Assembly (NCBI GenBank): GCA_037367405.1
Contig: JAZKJV010008870.1
Span: forward strand, 248,001 to 312,000
Source: Ottelia alismoides
Taxonomy: Eukaryota > Streptophyta > Magnoliopsida > Alismatales > Hydrocharitaceae
DNA length: 64,000 bases
Direction: 5' to 3'
Of this stretch, positions 50,801-53,345 are shown one piece after another. The notes beneath the pieces were generated by a model that was not told where the DNA came from, searched no databases, and saw only the letters and a list, made by a program, of their open reading frames with translations. Position 1 is the stretch's first letter; each line of letters starts with the position of its first letter. The position numbers and the translations under genes were made by a program.

Positions 50801-53109
50801 CATGAGGATGAAGATAGTTGGTGTGATGGAAGATATGCTCACAAAGATATTCACCTAGATGTAATCATGTGGATCTCGAATAGTAAGCCTCTGCATCGTG
50901 TTTTGTGCAGTCTTGCCGTCATTGTGGCATTTTCTTTTTGAGAACAAACCTCGAATTTCAAAGGCTGTTGGTATAAATTGCAAACCTCATAAACAAAAAT
51001 CATGCAATCTACTATCTTGGATAGCATATTAAAATATGAAATATATGCAACATCAATAACAAGAACACCAAGATATACATTTTTTGAGATGGACATGCTG
51101 ATCACCCAGCTCTACGGGAGAAGGGATATGACGGGATCAGAATATTGCAGAGTATCAAACGAATACAAGACATGCAAGGCTTGTTCTATAGCACCACCAA
51201 TATAACAAGTCTCGTCAGTAAAAAATATGGGCTAAACATGAGAGAGCGGTATAATTGGATCTTCGAAAGATCCATTACCCATTTAATACATTACTCTAGC
51301 AAATTTTAATCCCAGAATGACAGTCAAACTTCCCTTAAATAATATCTCGTTAACAACATATCAATCTTGTATATTATTTCATCATCAAAAATGTGCTTGT
51401 TCTTGGAGTCGAGATTTAATAAGATGTGTGTATTGGGCTTTATTTATCTTGGGAGGGGATCATAAGCTTTATGATCATTGTAATGGTCATTTGTAATGAT
51501 GCAGCAACTATATTCAAATCGTAGGTGTAGGACTTTATATAAAGGGAAGATGACTCATCAAAGATATGGCATAAAAACAGCTTTAAAAAAATAATGCAGC
51601 CAAGATATAATGAAACTTGAAGAAAGTTCGGTAAAATTGGGCACAGTTTAAGAAAATTACTAAAGGAATTTTCATGTTTCAACAAAATTTAGTGAAATTT
51701 GGCAAAAGATTGTTGATATTGAGGCGAAATCCAAGAAAATGGTGCGAGGAAGAGTATCATTATGGTCATCTGAGCAAGAATGAAATATCACCGAGTTATC
51801 ATTAAAATTGGATGATATTTAAGGCAGTGATACATAATACGCTATCATTCTTAAATGTGTGCATTCTACTATTGATATGCTACTTTTGTTGAAGACAGAC
51901 TCAATCCTAGGAGAGAAGTAACTTTAAATAAGGATGGACATAGAAAATATTATTGAGATCCCCCTTCCCGTGAAACATCTCCTCCTTTCCATTTCTTCCC
52001 CTCTTCTTTACAAACCAGGCCACCTCCACGGTTGCCTTCCCAATGCCCTAAACCGCCACCCTTTCCCTAATCCGATGATGTCGCTTTGAAGCCCTCGTGA
52101 AATGCCCCTTCACTCTCAAACACCAACAGTTTCCACCATCGAACTTTTTTCCTACTTGCTGCTTCCACTACCATCAACATACAGTCCTTCCCTTAATACT
52201 GCACACTATAAATATTAATGAAAATTAATTTTTGTGCTCTTACTGTAATCTTCACTTCCTTACCAATATATAACTTCTATACGAACATTTGCAAACAAGC
52301 AATGTTTATTCAGGTATTCTTCCAATGGGATATATCCCTTTATGTGTTTGAGCTTCGGAGACATGTTTGTGCATCTTGGCCACTAGATGTTTATGGCCGT
52401 GATATGTTGTTGTGACTTAGCCTTTTGGTGGAAAGCTCGAGTAACCACAGAAACAAAAAAATGCAATTAAGTAGAACCAGGCAAACAGCATTCAGAAATA
52501 GAACATACGAAGCTTCAGCTACGAAAAAAGTAGCCCATGTTACTCCATGAAACTAGGCGGGATCAGAACTGCAATGCCCAATATGTTAACAATCCCGCAA
52601 GGAACATGAGTTCAACTGTCCCTCTCTCTTCCCCTCACCATGTTCACAGCACATTTGTAAATCCCATTAAGTTGCTAGAGCAGCAAACATTTTAGAGCAA
52701 GAGAAACCCCGACCCTCCACTCACAGAAAACCGACTCCACGACCCTCAACCATTTTGCACACAAAACGCAAAGAAAGACACCAAATCCGCAAGCAAGATC
52801 CCATTTTTACGAAAAAAATCACTTCAGCAAACCGACGATTCCAAACCCTATTACTTCCAAAGCACATTGCACCAGAACCCAACTAATTCACAAGCAAGAT
52901 CAACTCAAAAGGTGCGCAAATTAAAAATAAATAAAAAAGCACCAACTTTCGGGCCCTCCGAGCTGCGCGACCGCATCCACGAACCTCTCGTGGAGGTCGG
53001 CCGTCCACCGGAGCCTTGGCTTGGGATCCGCCGTGAGGACCACGCTGGGACCATGGATCTCTTCCTGTGAAATGGACAGCTCGCTCCTCGGGATCAGGCC
53101 AGAGAACAT
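5734..53109 (-). CDS. PHL11-like: MYB-CC (GARP) transcription factor gene, PHL11-like; 5 exons seen, 3' end outside window
   Basis: A nuclear DNA-binding protein of the MYB-CC group, the family that includes the phosphate-starvation regulators PHR/PHL. Seen: five exons with GT...AG borders whose phases (1, 0, 1, 2, 0) agree, giving 139 codons without a stop. Residues about 25-84 form the GARP helix-turn-helix: [23 protein letters not shown], then [20 protein letters not shown] and KSHLQKYRLG. Residues about 119-139 begin the MYB-CC coiled coil ([20 protein letters not shown]). KYRLGQQ and the VKEALRAQM spelling point to the PHL11 subgroup from memory. Introns are 30708, 400, 15763 and 88 bases, and intron 5 runs off the left edge. 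The long ones hold the nested retrotransposons. The rest of the coiled coil and the C terminus were searched for down to base 1 and not found. The open frame across widely spaced exons argues for a living gene, although splicing over 30 kb is inferred. Confidence 0.88.
5892..5943 (-). CDS. PHL11-like: PHL11-like exon 4 (linker)
   Basis: A 52-base exon with acceptor AG at 5945-5944 and donor GT at 5891-5890 (GTAAG). With the base left by exon 3 it reads [17 protein letters not shown] plus two bases of a glutamate codon. Serine-rich linkers ending in D(V/L)NE just before the coiled coil are usual in this family. The 15.8 kb intron before it is filled with Copia-3, Copia-4, Copia-5 and smaller insertions. 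Confidence 0.8.
5944..8111. other. Intron 3, AT-rich, one tandem duplication
   Basis: Non-coding AT-rich sequence. The only structure seen is a two-copy tandem repeat of 49 bases at 7155-7252. No coding domain or LTR was recognised. Confidence 0.5.
7155..7252 (+). repeat. Tandem duplication, 2 x 49 bases
   Basis: Both units share GCTCAT..CC and ATGCCATATTGCATTTAA at a spacing of 49. They differ at several sites, so the duplication is old. Confidence 0.7.
8112..8300 (-). mobile_element. SINE-like element, copy 1
   Basis: On the minus strand: CCCACTTAAATGATC, GTAGTGTAGTGTG, then a pol III B-box-like GGTTCAAATC and a CATTTTTTATTTT-type end. The same order of blocks recurs on the plus strand at 9288-9484. 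A tRNA-like B box plus a short body and T-rich tail suggest a plant tRNA-derived SINE (Au-like). Confidence 0.55.
8301..9287. other. Intron 3 between the SINE copies, no gene
   Basis: AT-rich sequence with an 82-codon open frame at 8626-8874 that has no recognisable domain. Nothing else seen. Confidence 0.5.
9288..9484 (+). mobile_element. SINE-like element, copy 2
   Basis: Reads ACCCACTTAAATA, GTAGTGTAGTGTGTCTACC, then GGTTCAAATCCCC (B-box-like), GAGCAAGAATCCATGTAGCC and GGGAGATGGCTTCTCC, ending in eight or more T. Inverted relative to copy 1, about 1 kb apart. Boundaries are approximate; no target-site duplication was found. Confidence 0.55.
9693..9852 (-). repeat. Copia-3 3' LTR (160 bp)
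   Basis: Minus strand starts TGTATTGAGATATTAG and ends TTTATCAACA. Contains TTTATATAAGAGAACC. Flanked on the left by ATATA, a possible target-site copy without a visible partner. Confidence 0.75.
9853..11937 (-). pseudogene. Copia-3 pol: integrase tail, RT, RNase H; broken
   Basis: Integrase end near 11937-11870 reads [19 protein letters not shown] proline-rich linker follows (about 11840-11720), then the RT N-terminus with [17 protein letters not shown] and [20 protein letters not shown]. The YVDD loop is retained near 10820 (VYVDDIIV). RNase H segments lie at 10498-10160 and 10159-9959 ([34 protein letters not shown]). Several frameshifts separate these open frames. Confidence 0.82.
11938..12050 (-). 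repeat. Copia-4 3' LTR, partial
   Basis: Follows the polypurine tract and starts TATTGGAGTTTTTAGG on the minus strand (TG eroded to TA). No CA end was found before Copia-3 sequence begins, so it is truncated or heavily mutated. Confidence 0.5.
12118..13006 (-). pseudogene. Copia-4 RT C-terminus and RNase H
   Basis: RT part (13006-12685): [51 protein letters not shown]. The YVDD loop has lost an aspartate (HVDII). RNase H (12633-12118): [69 protein letters not shown] frameshift near 12660 splits the two. Confidence 0.8.
13007..13330 (+). repeat. K1 5' LTR (324 bp), hairpin-LTR family
   Basis: Starts TGTTGGAGTATTTGG and ends TATTTTCTAACA. Has TATATAAGGAGCCCC, a conserved stretch (GTTCCACGTTAAATC) and the inverted repeat GGTAAATGGATC/GATCCATTTACC near its start. 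The PBS GGGTATCAGAGCGGG begins at 13331. Confidence 0.85.
13007..13930 (+). mobile_element. Hairpin-LTR element K1: 5' LTR, PBS and leader only
   Basis: A 324-base LTR, a tRNA-Met primer site and about 600 bases of leader like those of NA-1. It interrupts the Copia-4 RT after CAACA (13002-13006). No 3' LTR of this copy was found; the right edge, near a C homopolymer at 13921, is arbitrary. Confidence 0.65.
13331..14067 (+). other. K1 leader and unresolved junction to Copia-5
   Basis: 13331-13840 is GC-rich retroelement leader with a repeated AGCGGTGCCCAGAG block. 13850-14067 is AT-richer and unassigned. About 13940-14010 translates to FIWKSKVPF, which resembles the start of a LINE zinc-binding domain, but this is too short to call. 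Confidence 0.4.
14068..14202 (+). repeat. Copia-5 5' LTR, start eroded
   Basis: Shares CTTCAGGGTC, TATGTATTTTCTCTTTTT, TATATAAGAAAC and the end ATTCTTTCTCCACA with the 3' LTR at 20338. A primer-site remnant and ACAGTCCTAAACCGAG follow at 14203-14229. The first bases of the LTR are altered or deleted. Confidence 0.65.
14757..15245 (+). pseudogene. Copia-5 gag remnant
   Basis: One frame reads [20 protein letters not shown] from about 14818, the start of a copia Gag (LKGTDNYxLW type), then soon hits stops. An open frame at 15053-15244 is probably the degenerate linker and pre-protease region. No zinc knuckle or DSG motif could be identified. Confidence 0.6.
15267..16270 (+). pseudogene. Copia-5 integrase, broken into several frames
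   Basis: Integrase inserts element cDNA into the chromosome. Pre-integrase zinc motif: [15 protein letters not shown] and [12 protein letters not shown] (15400-15530). Core: [32 protein letters not shown] (15560-15690). After frameshifts: [25 protein letters not shown] (15900-16010), then [20 protein letters not shown] and [13 protein letters not shown] (16120-16245). At least four frame changes. Confidence 0.82.
16490..17199 (+). pseudogene. Copia-5 reverse transcriptase, N-terminal and palm region
   Basis: Scattered but ordered RT motifs: [13 protein letters not shown] near 16535, [11 protein letters not shown] near 16710, ETFSPVARM near 16770, and [15 protein letters not shown] [18 protein letters not shown] near 17070. 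The sequence breaks at GLFGCK (17175-17199), exactly where the fold-back element is inserted. Frames change repeatedly and stops are frequent. Confidence 0.75.
17200..17515 (+). repeat. K2 LTR, direct copy (316 bp)
   Basis: TGTTAGAG...TTTTATAACA, with the GGTAAATGGATC/GATCCATTTACC inverted repeat, TATATAAGGAGCC and GTTCCACGTTAAATCC. Same length as the solo LTR at 33808-34123. Confidence 0.88.
17200..18128 (+). mobile_element. Fold-back hairpin-LTR insertion (K2) with two U3 ends and a CAAAC duplication
   Basis: The left end is a full LTR (17200-17515) starting TGTTAGAGTATTTGG, followed by the PBS TGGTATCAGAGCGGG and about 550 bases of GC-rich leader. The right end (18071-18128) is the first 58 bases of the same LTR in reverse, ending ATACTTTAACA. 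It differs from the left end at only one position. Perfect 5-base duplications CAAAC flank it (17195-17199, 18129-18133), and the host RT continues on both sides. The whole 929-base unit therefore appears to have integrated as one piece with two U3 termini instead of U3 and U5. Confidence 0.88.
18134..18474 (+). pseudogene. Copia-5 RT C-terminal part
   Basis: Continues after the fold-back element. An open frame at 18276-18470 reads [20 protein letters not shown] then [20 protein letters not shown], the start of the copia RNase H domain. Coding then stops at the T-run of LINE-1. Confidence 0.8.
18655..19668 (-). pseudogene. LINE-1 ORF2 C-terminal region
   Basis: 19668-19144: [57 protein letters not shown] and WIDNWTG, the post-RT domain of plant L1-type ORF2. 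19044-18655: [38 protein letters not shown], the CCHC zinc-binding zf-RVT domain. A stop and shift near 19100 separate the two. No upstream endonuclease or RT core is present. Confidence 0.85.
19673..19883. mobile_element. Small MITE with TTTCGGT-type subrepeats inside LINE-1
   Basis: 211 bases rich in TTTCGGT, TTTCGAT and GAATTTCG in both orientations, flanked by AGGCC (19668-19672 and 19884-19888). LINE-1 coding is restored if it is removed. No open frame; terminal inverted repeats are weak. Confidence 0.65.
19950..20280 (+). pseudogene. Copia-5 RNase H, C-terminal part
   Basis: Reads [60 protein letters not shown] and [11 protein letters not shown], the end of the copia polyprotein. RNase H removes element RNA after first-strand synthesis. 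The 20 or so codons between 18470 and here (relatives: GGNLxSW) were lost at the LINE insertion. The polypurine tract TTGAGGGGGAA follows at 20327. Confidence 0.85.
20338..20504 (+). repeat. Copia-5 3' LTR (about 167 bp)
   Basis: Starts TGTTAGAGTTATTTTG and ends TTCTTTCTCCAC(G). Contains TATATAAGAAACTC and AACTCTTCAGGGTC. Confidence 0.78.
20505..21706. other. Intron 3, part next to exon 3; one unexplained open frame
   Basis: Unique-looking DNA. The plus frame 20518-20721 (67 codons) has a protein-like composition ([34 protein letters not shown]) but I recognise no family. It could be a captured or old gene fragment. The rest of the stretch shows nothing. Confidence 0.4.
21707..21761 (-). CDS. 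PHL11-like: PHL11-like exon 3 (end of MYB domain, linker)
   Basis: A 55-base exon with acceptor AG at 21763-21762 and donor GT at 21706-21705. It encodes [18 protein letters not shown] plus one base. KYRLGQQ is the end of the SHLQKYRLG signature; the rest is the variable linker before the coiled coil. Phase 0 in and phase 1 out match exons 2 and 4. Confidence 0.88.
22162..22238 (-). CDS. PHL11-like: PHL11-like exon 2 (recognition helix region)
   Basis: A 77-base exon with acceptor AG at 22240-22239 after a pyrimidine tract (TTTTTCCTGC) and donor GT at 22161-22160. After two bases completing a lysine it encodes 25 residues: [20 protein letters not shown] followed by KSHLQ. This is the most conserved part of the MYB-CC/GARP domain and contacts DNA in relatives. 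It lies 30.7 kb downstream of exon 1 and 400 bases upstream of exon 3. Confidence 0.92.
22240..22700. other. Intron 1, exon-2 side, nothing recognised
   Basis: AT-rich intron between exon 2 and the presumed leader of Copia-6. No LTR start could be placed. Confidence 0.4.
22700..23120 (+). other. CAT/CCAT-rich low-complexity region, probable Copia-6 leader
   Basis: Repeats of CCATCATCTCCATC and CCTCCATTGA blocks. Both strands are open only because of the simple composition. It sits upstream of the Copia-6 gag remnant, where copia leaders lie. Confidence 0.4.
23440..24230 (+). pseudogene. Copia-6 gag remnant
   Basis: [14 protein letters not shown] near 23490 resembles the copia Gag start (LDGTNFxxWK). 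Near 24110-24190, [20 protein letters not shown] sits where the zinc knuckle should be, but the cysteine and histidine spacing is lost. Many stops. Confidence 0.5.
24840..25700 (+). pseudogene. Copia-6 integrase remnant
   Basis: Motifs in shifting frames: [15 protein letters not shown] (24925-24970; relatives [15 protein letters not shown]), [17 protein letters not shown] then [14 protein letters not shown] (25170-25270; relatives [26 protein letters not shown]), VVKCALLDI and FSESVPYYS (25465-25590). Strong decay, clearly older than Copia-7 and Copia-9. Confidence 0.65.
25942..26086 (-). repeat. Copia-7 3' LTR (145 bp)
   Basis: Minus strand TGTAGAGATATATG...TTTTTCCCAACA, with the GAGAGGGAG purine tract immediately before it. 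Confidence 0.9.
26195..27510 (-). pseudogene. Copia-7 RT and RNase H
   Basis: Minus order: [20 protein letters not shown] (27500-27440), the [12 protein letters not shown] region near 27290 (frameshifted), [12 protein letters not shown] intact at about 27060-27020, [36 protein letters not shown], then RNase H with [20 protein letters not shown] and [17 protein letters not shown] (26350-26195). Shifts occur near 27310, 27135 and 26560. The catalytic aspartates survive. Confidence 0.88.
27491..28303 (-). pseudogene. Copia-7 integrase C-terminus and RT start
   Basis: One long open frame: [51 protein letters not shown] and [14 protein letters not shown], then a proline-rich linker (about 28000-27910) and the RT start ([26 protein letters not shown]). 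It ends by a shift near 27540 just before CKWVF. Confidence 0.88.
28304..29470 (-). pseudogene. Copia-7 protease and integrase core
   Basis: Protease: the normal [12 protein letters not shown] motif here reads [13 protein letters not shown] (near 29260), so the serine of the D-S/T-G active site is lost. Pre-integrase: [50 protein letters not shown]. Core start: [20 protein letters not shown] and [17 protein letters not shown], where the frame ends at 28602. Beyond, 28600-28320 holds further core with stops. Confidence 0.85.
29471..30288 (-). pseudogene. Copia-7 gag with zinc knuckle
   Basis: Start [20 protein letters not shown] and [20 protein letters not shown] (30288-30170). Middle: [21 protein letters not shown] frameshift near 30000 leads into [20 protein letters not shown] and FYCF-type sequence to 29737. 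The zinc knuckle near 29575-29530 is intact in one frame: [14 protein letters not shown] (C-x2-C-x4-H-x4-C). The start codon lies only a few bases from the NA-1 insertion. Confidence 0.85.
30294..30606 (-). repeat. NA-1 3' LTR (313 bp)
   Basis: Minus strand TGTTGGAGTATTCG...TTATTTTCTAACA, with the GGTAAATGGATC-type inverted repeat and TATATAAGGAGCCCC. Confidence 0.9.
30607..32692 (-). other. NA-1 internal region, no recognised protein
   Basis: Minus-strand frames at 31434-31042, 31216-30917 and 32145-31843 are open but match nothing I know. 30800-31400 repeats GAGTCTGAA/ATCTGA-type words. 31500-31800 is strongly T-rich with repeated ACGGCTTTTTC. 31820-32560 is GC-rich leader sequence. None looks like an active coding gene. 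Confidence 0.6.
32693..33005 (-). repeat. NA-1 5' LTR (313 bp)
   Basis: Copy of the 3' LTR; its outer end has decayed to TATTGGAG. The PBS follows at 32692 going left. Confidence 0.9.
33011..33506 (-). other. Copia-7 leader between 5' LTR and NA-1
   Basis: GC-rich leader, 33130-33480 especially, with repeated GGAG/CGCTGGAGGAGC blocks. Open frames here on both strands reflect composition. The PBS is at its right end. Confidence 0.7.
33507..33653 (-). repeat. Copia-7 5' LTR (147 bp)
   Basis: Same ends as the 3' copy. The PBS (GATACCA on plus at 33500-33506) abuts its U5 end directly. Confidence 0.9.
33659..33807 (+). pseudogene. Copia-6 RT N-terminal piece
   Basis: Between Copia-7 and the solo [11 protein letters not shown] near 33700, then [20 protein letters not shown], matching the copia RT segment GTWxLVxxP...VGCKWVF in order. 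Confidence 0.7.
33808..34123 (+). repeat. Solo LTR of the hairpin-LTR family, TTTAC duplication
   Basis: 316 bases, TGTTAAAGTATTTGG...TTTATAACA, flanked by perfect TTTAC copies (33803-33807, 34124-34128) and by Copia-6 RT on both sides. Contains TATATAAGGAGTC and GTTCCACGTTAAATCC. Solo LTRs arise by recombination between the two LTRs of a full insertion. Confidence 0.92.
34129..34613 (+). pseudogene. Copia-6 RT middle
   Basis: Weak motifs in order: [32 protein letters not shown] (relatives [18 protein letters not shown]), [20 protein letters not shown], then the remains of the VDD loop ([13 protein letters not shown] near 34577). Interrupted at 34614 by LINE-2. Confidence 0.7.
34628..36446 (-). 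mobile_element. LINE-2: 5'-truncated L1-type element with 14-bp target duplication
   Basis: The target duplication TATCATATACCAAA occurs at 34614-34627 and 36447-36460. The tail (T-run on plus) is directly beside the left copy, so the element is minus-strand. Its 5' end stops within the RT domain, the usual result of incomplete reverse transcription. Copia-6 resumes after the right copy. Confidence 0.92.
34805..36424 (-). pseudogene. LINE-2 ORF2: RT palm to zinc-binding C-terminus
   Basis: 36424-36080: [38 protein letters not shown] is the catalytic aspartate pair of non-LTR RTs. Then [20 protein letters not shown]. 36073-35798: [38 protein letters not shown]. 35770-35156: [27 protein letters not shown] and KAYHALLTP. 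35110-34805: [20 protein letters not shown], the zf-RVT domain. A few shifts separate the frames; the endonuclease and RT fingers are absent. Confidence 0.9.
36461..37195 (+). pseudogene. Copia-6 RT C-end and RNase H
   Basis: 36434-36680: [20 protein letters not shown] then [13 protein letters not shown]. Near 37065-37190: [20 protein letters not shown] and [20 protein letters not shown], a damaged RNase H. Cut by Copia-8 at 37195 and continued at 50120. Confidence 0.78.
37196..37340 (+). repeat. Copia-8 5' LTR (145 bp)
   Basis: TGTTGATATACTTG...TTTCCCTCAATA, with CCTATATAAGAGAACCC; PBS TGGTATCGGAGC at 37341-37352. Confidence 0.9.
37353..37956 (+). other. Copia-8 leader with GC-rich repeats
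   Basis: 37440-37690 repeats a CCCTCCAGGCA..CTAGGC..CAGCCC unit of about 45-50 bases at least three times. Open frames on both strands are compositional. Confidence 0.65.
37957..39112 (+). pseudogene. Copia-8 gag and protease
   Basis: Gag starts [20 protein letters not shown] (37957) with YELWSMQFL, then stops and shifts; AKVWLYGTI near 38145 and [20 protein letters not shown] near 38260. A 209-codon open frame (38372-39001) carries an intact zinc knuckle, [14 protein letters not shown], and the protease motif [13 protein letters not shown] with the D-S-G triad kept. A stop at 39000 ends it. Gag packages the RNA; the protease would cut the polyprotein. Confidence 0.85.
39113..40480 (+). pseudogene. 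Copia-8 integrase, split by a MITE
   Basis: Pre-integrase: [20 protein letters not shown] region and [20 protein letters not shown] (39325-39385; the second cysteine is lost). Core start: [11 protein letters not shown] up to 39450. After the [20 protein letters not shown] (39850-39905), [10 protein letters not shown] and [19 protein letters not shown] (40065-40155), [40 protein letters not shown] and [15 protein letters not shown]. Several stops and shifts. Confidence 0.85.
39451..39841. mobile_element. hAT-like MITE with CCGACTAG subterminal repeats
   Basis: About 390 bases. Both ends carry many CCGACTAG/CTAGTCGG words, around an AT-rich core. The left end reads GTAAAAGTCACCCGACTAG and the right end reads GTAGTCAGTACTCGG and AAAAGTCGG on the other strand. 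CGATCA occurs on both sides (39445-39450, 39842-39847), with an 8-bp reading CCCGATCA/CTCGATCA. Copia-8 integrase coding continues across. No transposase. Confidence 0.7.
40482..42443 (+). pseudogene. Copia-8 integrase tail, RT and RNase H
   Basis: 40482-40745 has the proline-rich linker. 40750-41427 holds the RT start: [67 protein letters not shown], ending in a shift at about 41315. The YVDD loop near 41550 reads stop-VDD (TAAGTTGATGAC). 41622-42062: [20 protein letters not shown] and [20 protein letters not shown], ending at TAG 42060. RNase H: 42063-42443 ([38 protein letters not shown]). Copia-9 interrupts it at 42444. Confidence 0.88.
42444..42588 (+). repeat. Copia-9 5' LTR (145 bp)
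   Basis: TGTAGAGATATATTTATG...TTTTCCTAACA, with CCTATATAAGAGAGCC; PBS immediately after. Confidence 0.88.
43034..44136 (+). pseudogene. Copia-9 gag and protease
   Basis: [20 protein letters not shown] and [40 protein letters not shown]; a frameshift near 43345; then [20 protein letters not shown] and [14 protein letters not shown] to a stop at 43615. The next frame (43630-44136) has the zinc knuckle with its second cysteine changed ([14 protein letters not shown]) and a protease motif [13 protein letters not shown] in which D-S-G became D-F-G. Both changes would disable the protein. A TAG ends the frame at 44134. Confidence 0.87.
44137..45235 (+). pseudogene. Copia-9 integrase
   Basis: Pre-integrase: [20 protein letters not shown] and [19 protein letters not shown] (44390-44525). 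Core: [20 protein letters not shown] and [13 protein letters not shown] (44565-44660), [20 protein letters not shown] then [12 protein letters not shown] (44817-44910), [39 protein letters not shown]. Stops at several places and frame changes near 44960 and 45150. Confidence 0.85.
45236..46307 (+). pseudogene. Copia-9 RT up to the catalytic loop
   Basis: Frame 45236-45889: proline-rich linker, [60 protein letters not shown], ending at TGA 45887 in place of the arginine of VARG. Then [37 protein letters not shown] followed by TAG, and 46175-46307 with [16 protein letters not shown]-2 is inserted right after this catalytic loop. Confidence 0.88.
46308..46841 (-). repeat. NA-2 3' LTR (534 bp)
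   Basis: Contains CTCTTTATATAGGAGAGATGG (palindromic TATA region on either strand) and a GA-rich block. Ends TGATG...CATCA. Confidence 0.92.
46855..47391 (-). CDS. NA-2 ORF B: 178 codons with PHQFF-type repeats, unknown
   Basis: An open minus-strand frame downstream of ORF A, reaching to 13 bases from the 3' LTR. The N-terminus is lysine-rich ([29 protein letters not shown]). The C-terminal half repeats a short motif three times: [35 protein letters not shown] do not know the family. A TATA-like TATATAGGG at 47170-47180 (plus strand CTTATATAGGG) lies inside. It may be non-coding spacer. Confidence 0.35.
   Translation of the reverse strand: MGLERELEKLHKKITKFSIYKRVQSKMKEKKKEGVQKLHPHPWRPKYLKKEAGNQRIGDFPYPNRTRALGFPYIRTPWLHSLATSPLLLSLCHCFIMASPRTLFSMPHQFFEHHGKEPTIKTTPPFAPHMFFNHDSHACPARTWIPPFAPHQFFQKTTKCAESSSKPTDPAIRQEPNF
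47462..48295 (-). CDS. NA-2 ORF A: 277-residue proline-rich protein of unknown function
   Basis: The ATG at 48295-48293 directly abuts the primer-binding site, so there is no separate leader. Residues 1-85 are a plausible folded domain: [40 protein letters not shown], a charged stretch [20 protein letters not shown] and IILEEK. From about residue 90 it is very rich in proline, serine, threonine and alanine. No motif of Gag, protease, integrase or RT. The GC-rich composition helps keep other frames open too (a 274-codon frame overlaps at 47349-48173), so part of the length may be compositional. The N-terminal part is the most credible. It may be a Gag-like packaging protein, but that is a guess. 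Confidence 0.5.
   Translation of the reverse strand: MDTESFLRFDDPVEYWCSKFGLNRPSHDPYRSKKFRQRLVACIKVHAWLDALTDEDLVVHDEKLAAHEESAVVQIILEEKIDNKAAVQEVSDQPSPPKSTPVSPTLPTTPSQGSPGHPSTPAAPIQSPAPLVTPPTAPYALPSVILPTPAASKPLLPRISPLPSPPLLLRYLPPPHPCCRHLHPQPHSPPPHPTTTSPPSPQFPAAPPSPHPKTQQDPTLSAPRVAHARPLPSPRRLVLDFAASSLSPVTPEPTPVPPASSRTAAPIERQQPRRLMR
48310..48843 (-). repeat. NA-2 5' LTR (534 bp)
   Basis: Nearly identical to the left copy. Its inner end has AGATGCA instead of TGATGCA, the only change at a terminus. Confidence 0.92.
48849..49759 (+). pseudogene. Copia-9 RT C-terminus and RNase H
   Basis: Resumes after NA-2: [60 protein letters not shown], then TAG at 49157. The frame from 49160 has [72 protein letters not shown] and TDIFTKALL, ending IDIYAPS. 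One internal stop only. Confidence 0.9.
49767..49914 (+). repeat. Copia-9 3' LTR (148 bp)
   Basis: TGTAGAGATATATTTGTG...TTTTCCCAACA; preceded by TTGAGGGGGAG. Confidence 0.88.
49915..49969 (+). pseudogene. Copia-8 last pol codons and polypurine tract
   Basis: After Copia-9: ATATCAGAGATGTTGTTCC, matching the CSKLS end of relatives, then GAGGGGGAG before the 3' LTR. Confidence 0.8.
49970..50114 (+). repeat. Copia-8 3' LTR (145 bp)
   Basis: TGTTAATATATTTG...TTTCCCTCAACA, preceded by the polypurine tract TTGAGGGGGAG at 49959-49969. Confidence 0.9.
50120..50360 (+). other. Copia-6 last codons and probable 3' LTR remnant
   Basis: 50120-50235 continues the RNase H end after Copia-8: [20 protein letters not shown] matches the FxxICSKLxMxDIYAP end of copia. 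The sequence after, from about TGTCTCAATATTAC to past ACCTATATATGG, is a plausible decayed LTR. Confidence 0.55.
50361..52946. other. Intron 1, promoter-proximal part; no gene seen
   Basis: Unique AT-rich intron running to the donor of exon 1. Contains a tandem duplication (50641-50736) and a hairpin TGGATCTTCGAAAGATCCA near 51260. Open frames such as 50410-50721 show no domain. Confidence 0.5.
50641..50736 (+). repeat. Tandem duplication, 2 x 48 bases
   Basis: Both units run GAGTTACTTATC.TGAGTATT to CAATGTTC.ATATT with a handful of differences. Confidence 0.75.
52947..53109 (-). CDS. PHL11-like: PHL11-like exon 1 (start codon, N-terminus, first part of MYB domain)
   Basis: The ATG at 53109-53107 opens 54 codons plus one base. 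The peptide starts [10 protein letters not shown] and runs through [20 protein letters not shown] to [12 protein letters not shown], the family's N-terminal half of the GARP domain. The exon stops at 52947 in front of a GT donor (52946-52945). The single leftover A joins the AG of exon 2 to make the lysine of GGPEK, the usual intron site in MYB-CC genes. The exon is clearly GC-richer than the introns around it. Reading straight through the donor soon meets FFIYF and a stop, as expected for intron. Confidence 0.9.
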
Positions 53110-53345
53110 GGCTCCGAAGTCCTATTATATGTTGGTTGTTTATGTCCGCCACACAAACACAAGGGGAACAGAAGCAATAAATGAGGGGAGAGAAAGAAGA
53201 AGATGGGGATTTAAAGAGGAATCGAAAAGGCAGCAGCTTTCCTGGCAGAGATTTGTGGGCACGGAAAGGGGTCACTGTTTCTCTCTCTCTCTCGCTCTCT
53301 CGTTTTGGGTAGAGATGTTGGATGTGCGTGTGATTCTTGGTCACG
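53110..53345 (-). promoter_or_regulatory. Likely 5' leader and core promoter side of the PHL11-like gene
   Basis: Directly upstream of the ATG on the minus strand. It carries a GA-dinucleotide run (53278-53304 as CT repeats on the plus strand), common in plant 5' leaders and core promoters. No clear TATA box could be placed, so the transcription start is not assigned. Confidence 0.4.

Noticed and set aside
52883..53344. A 153-codon minus frame covering exon 1 and its leader
   Set aside because: It is out of frame with the MYB domain, and its C-terminal half is a shifted reading of exon 1.
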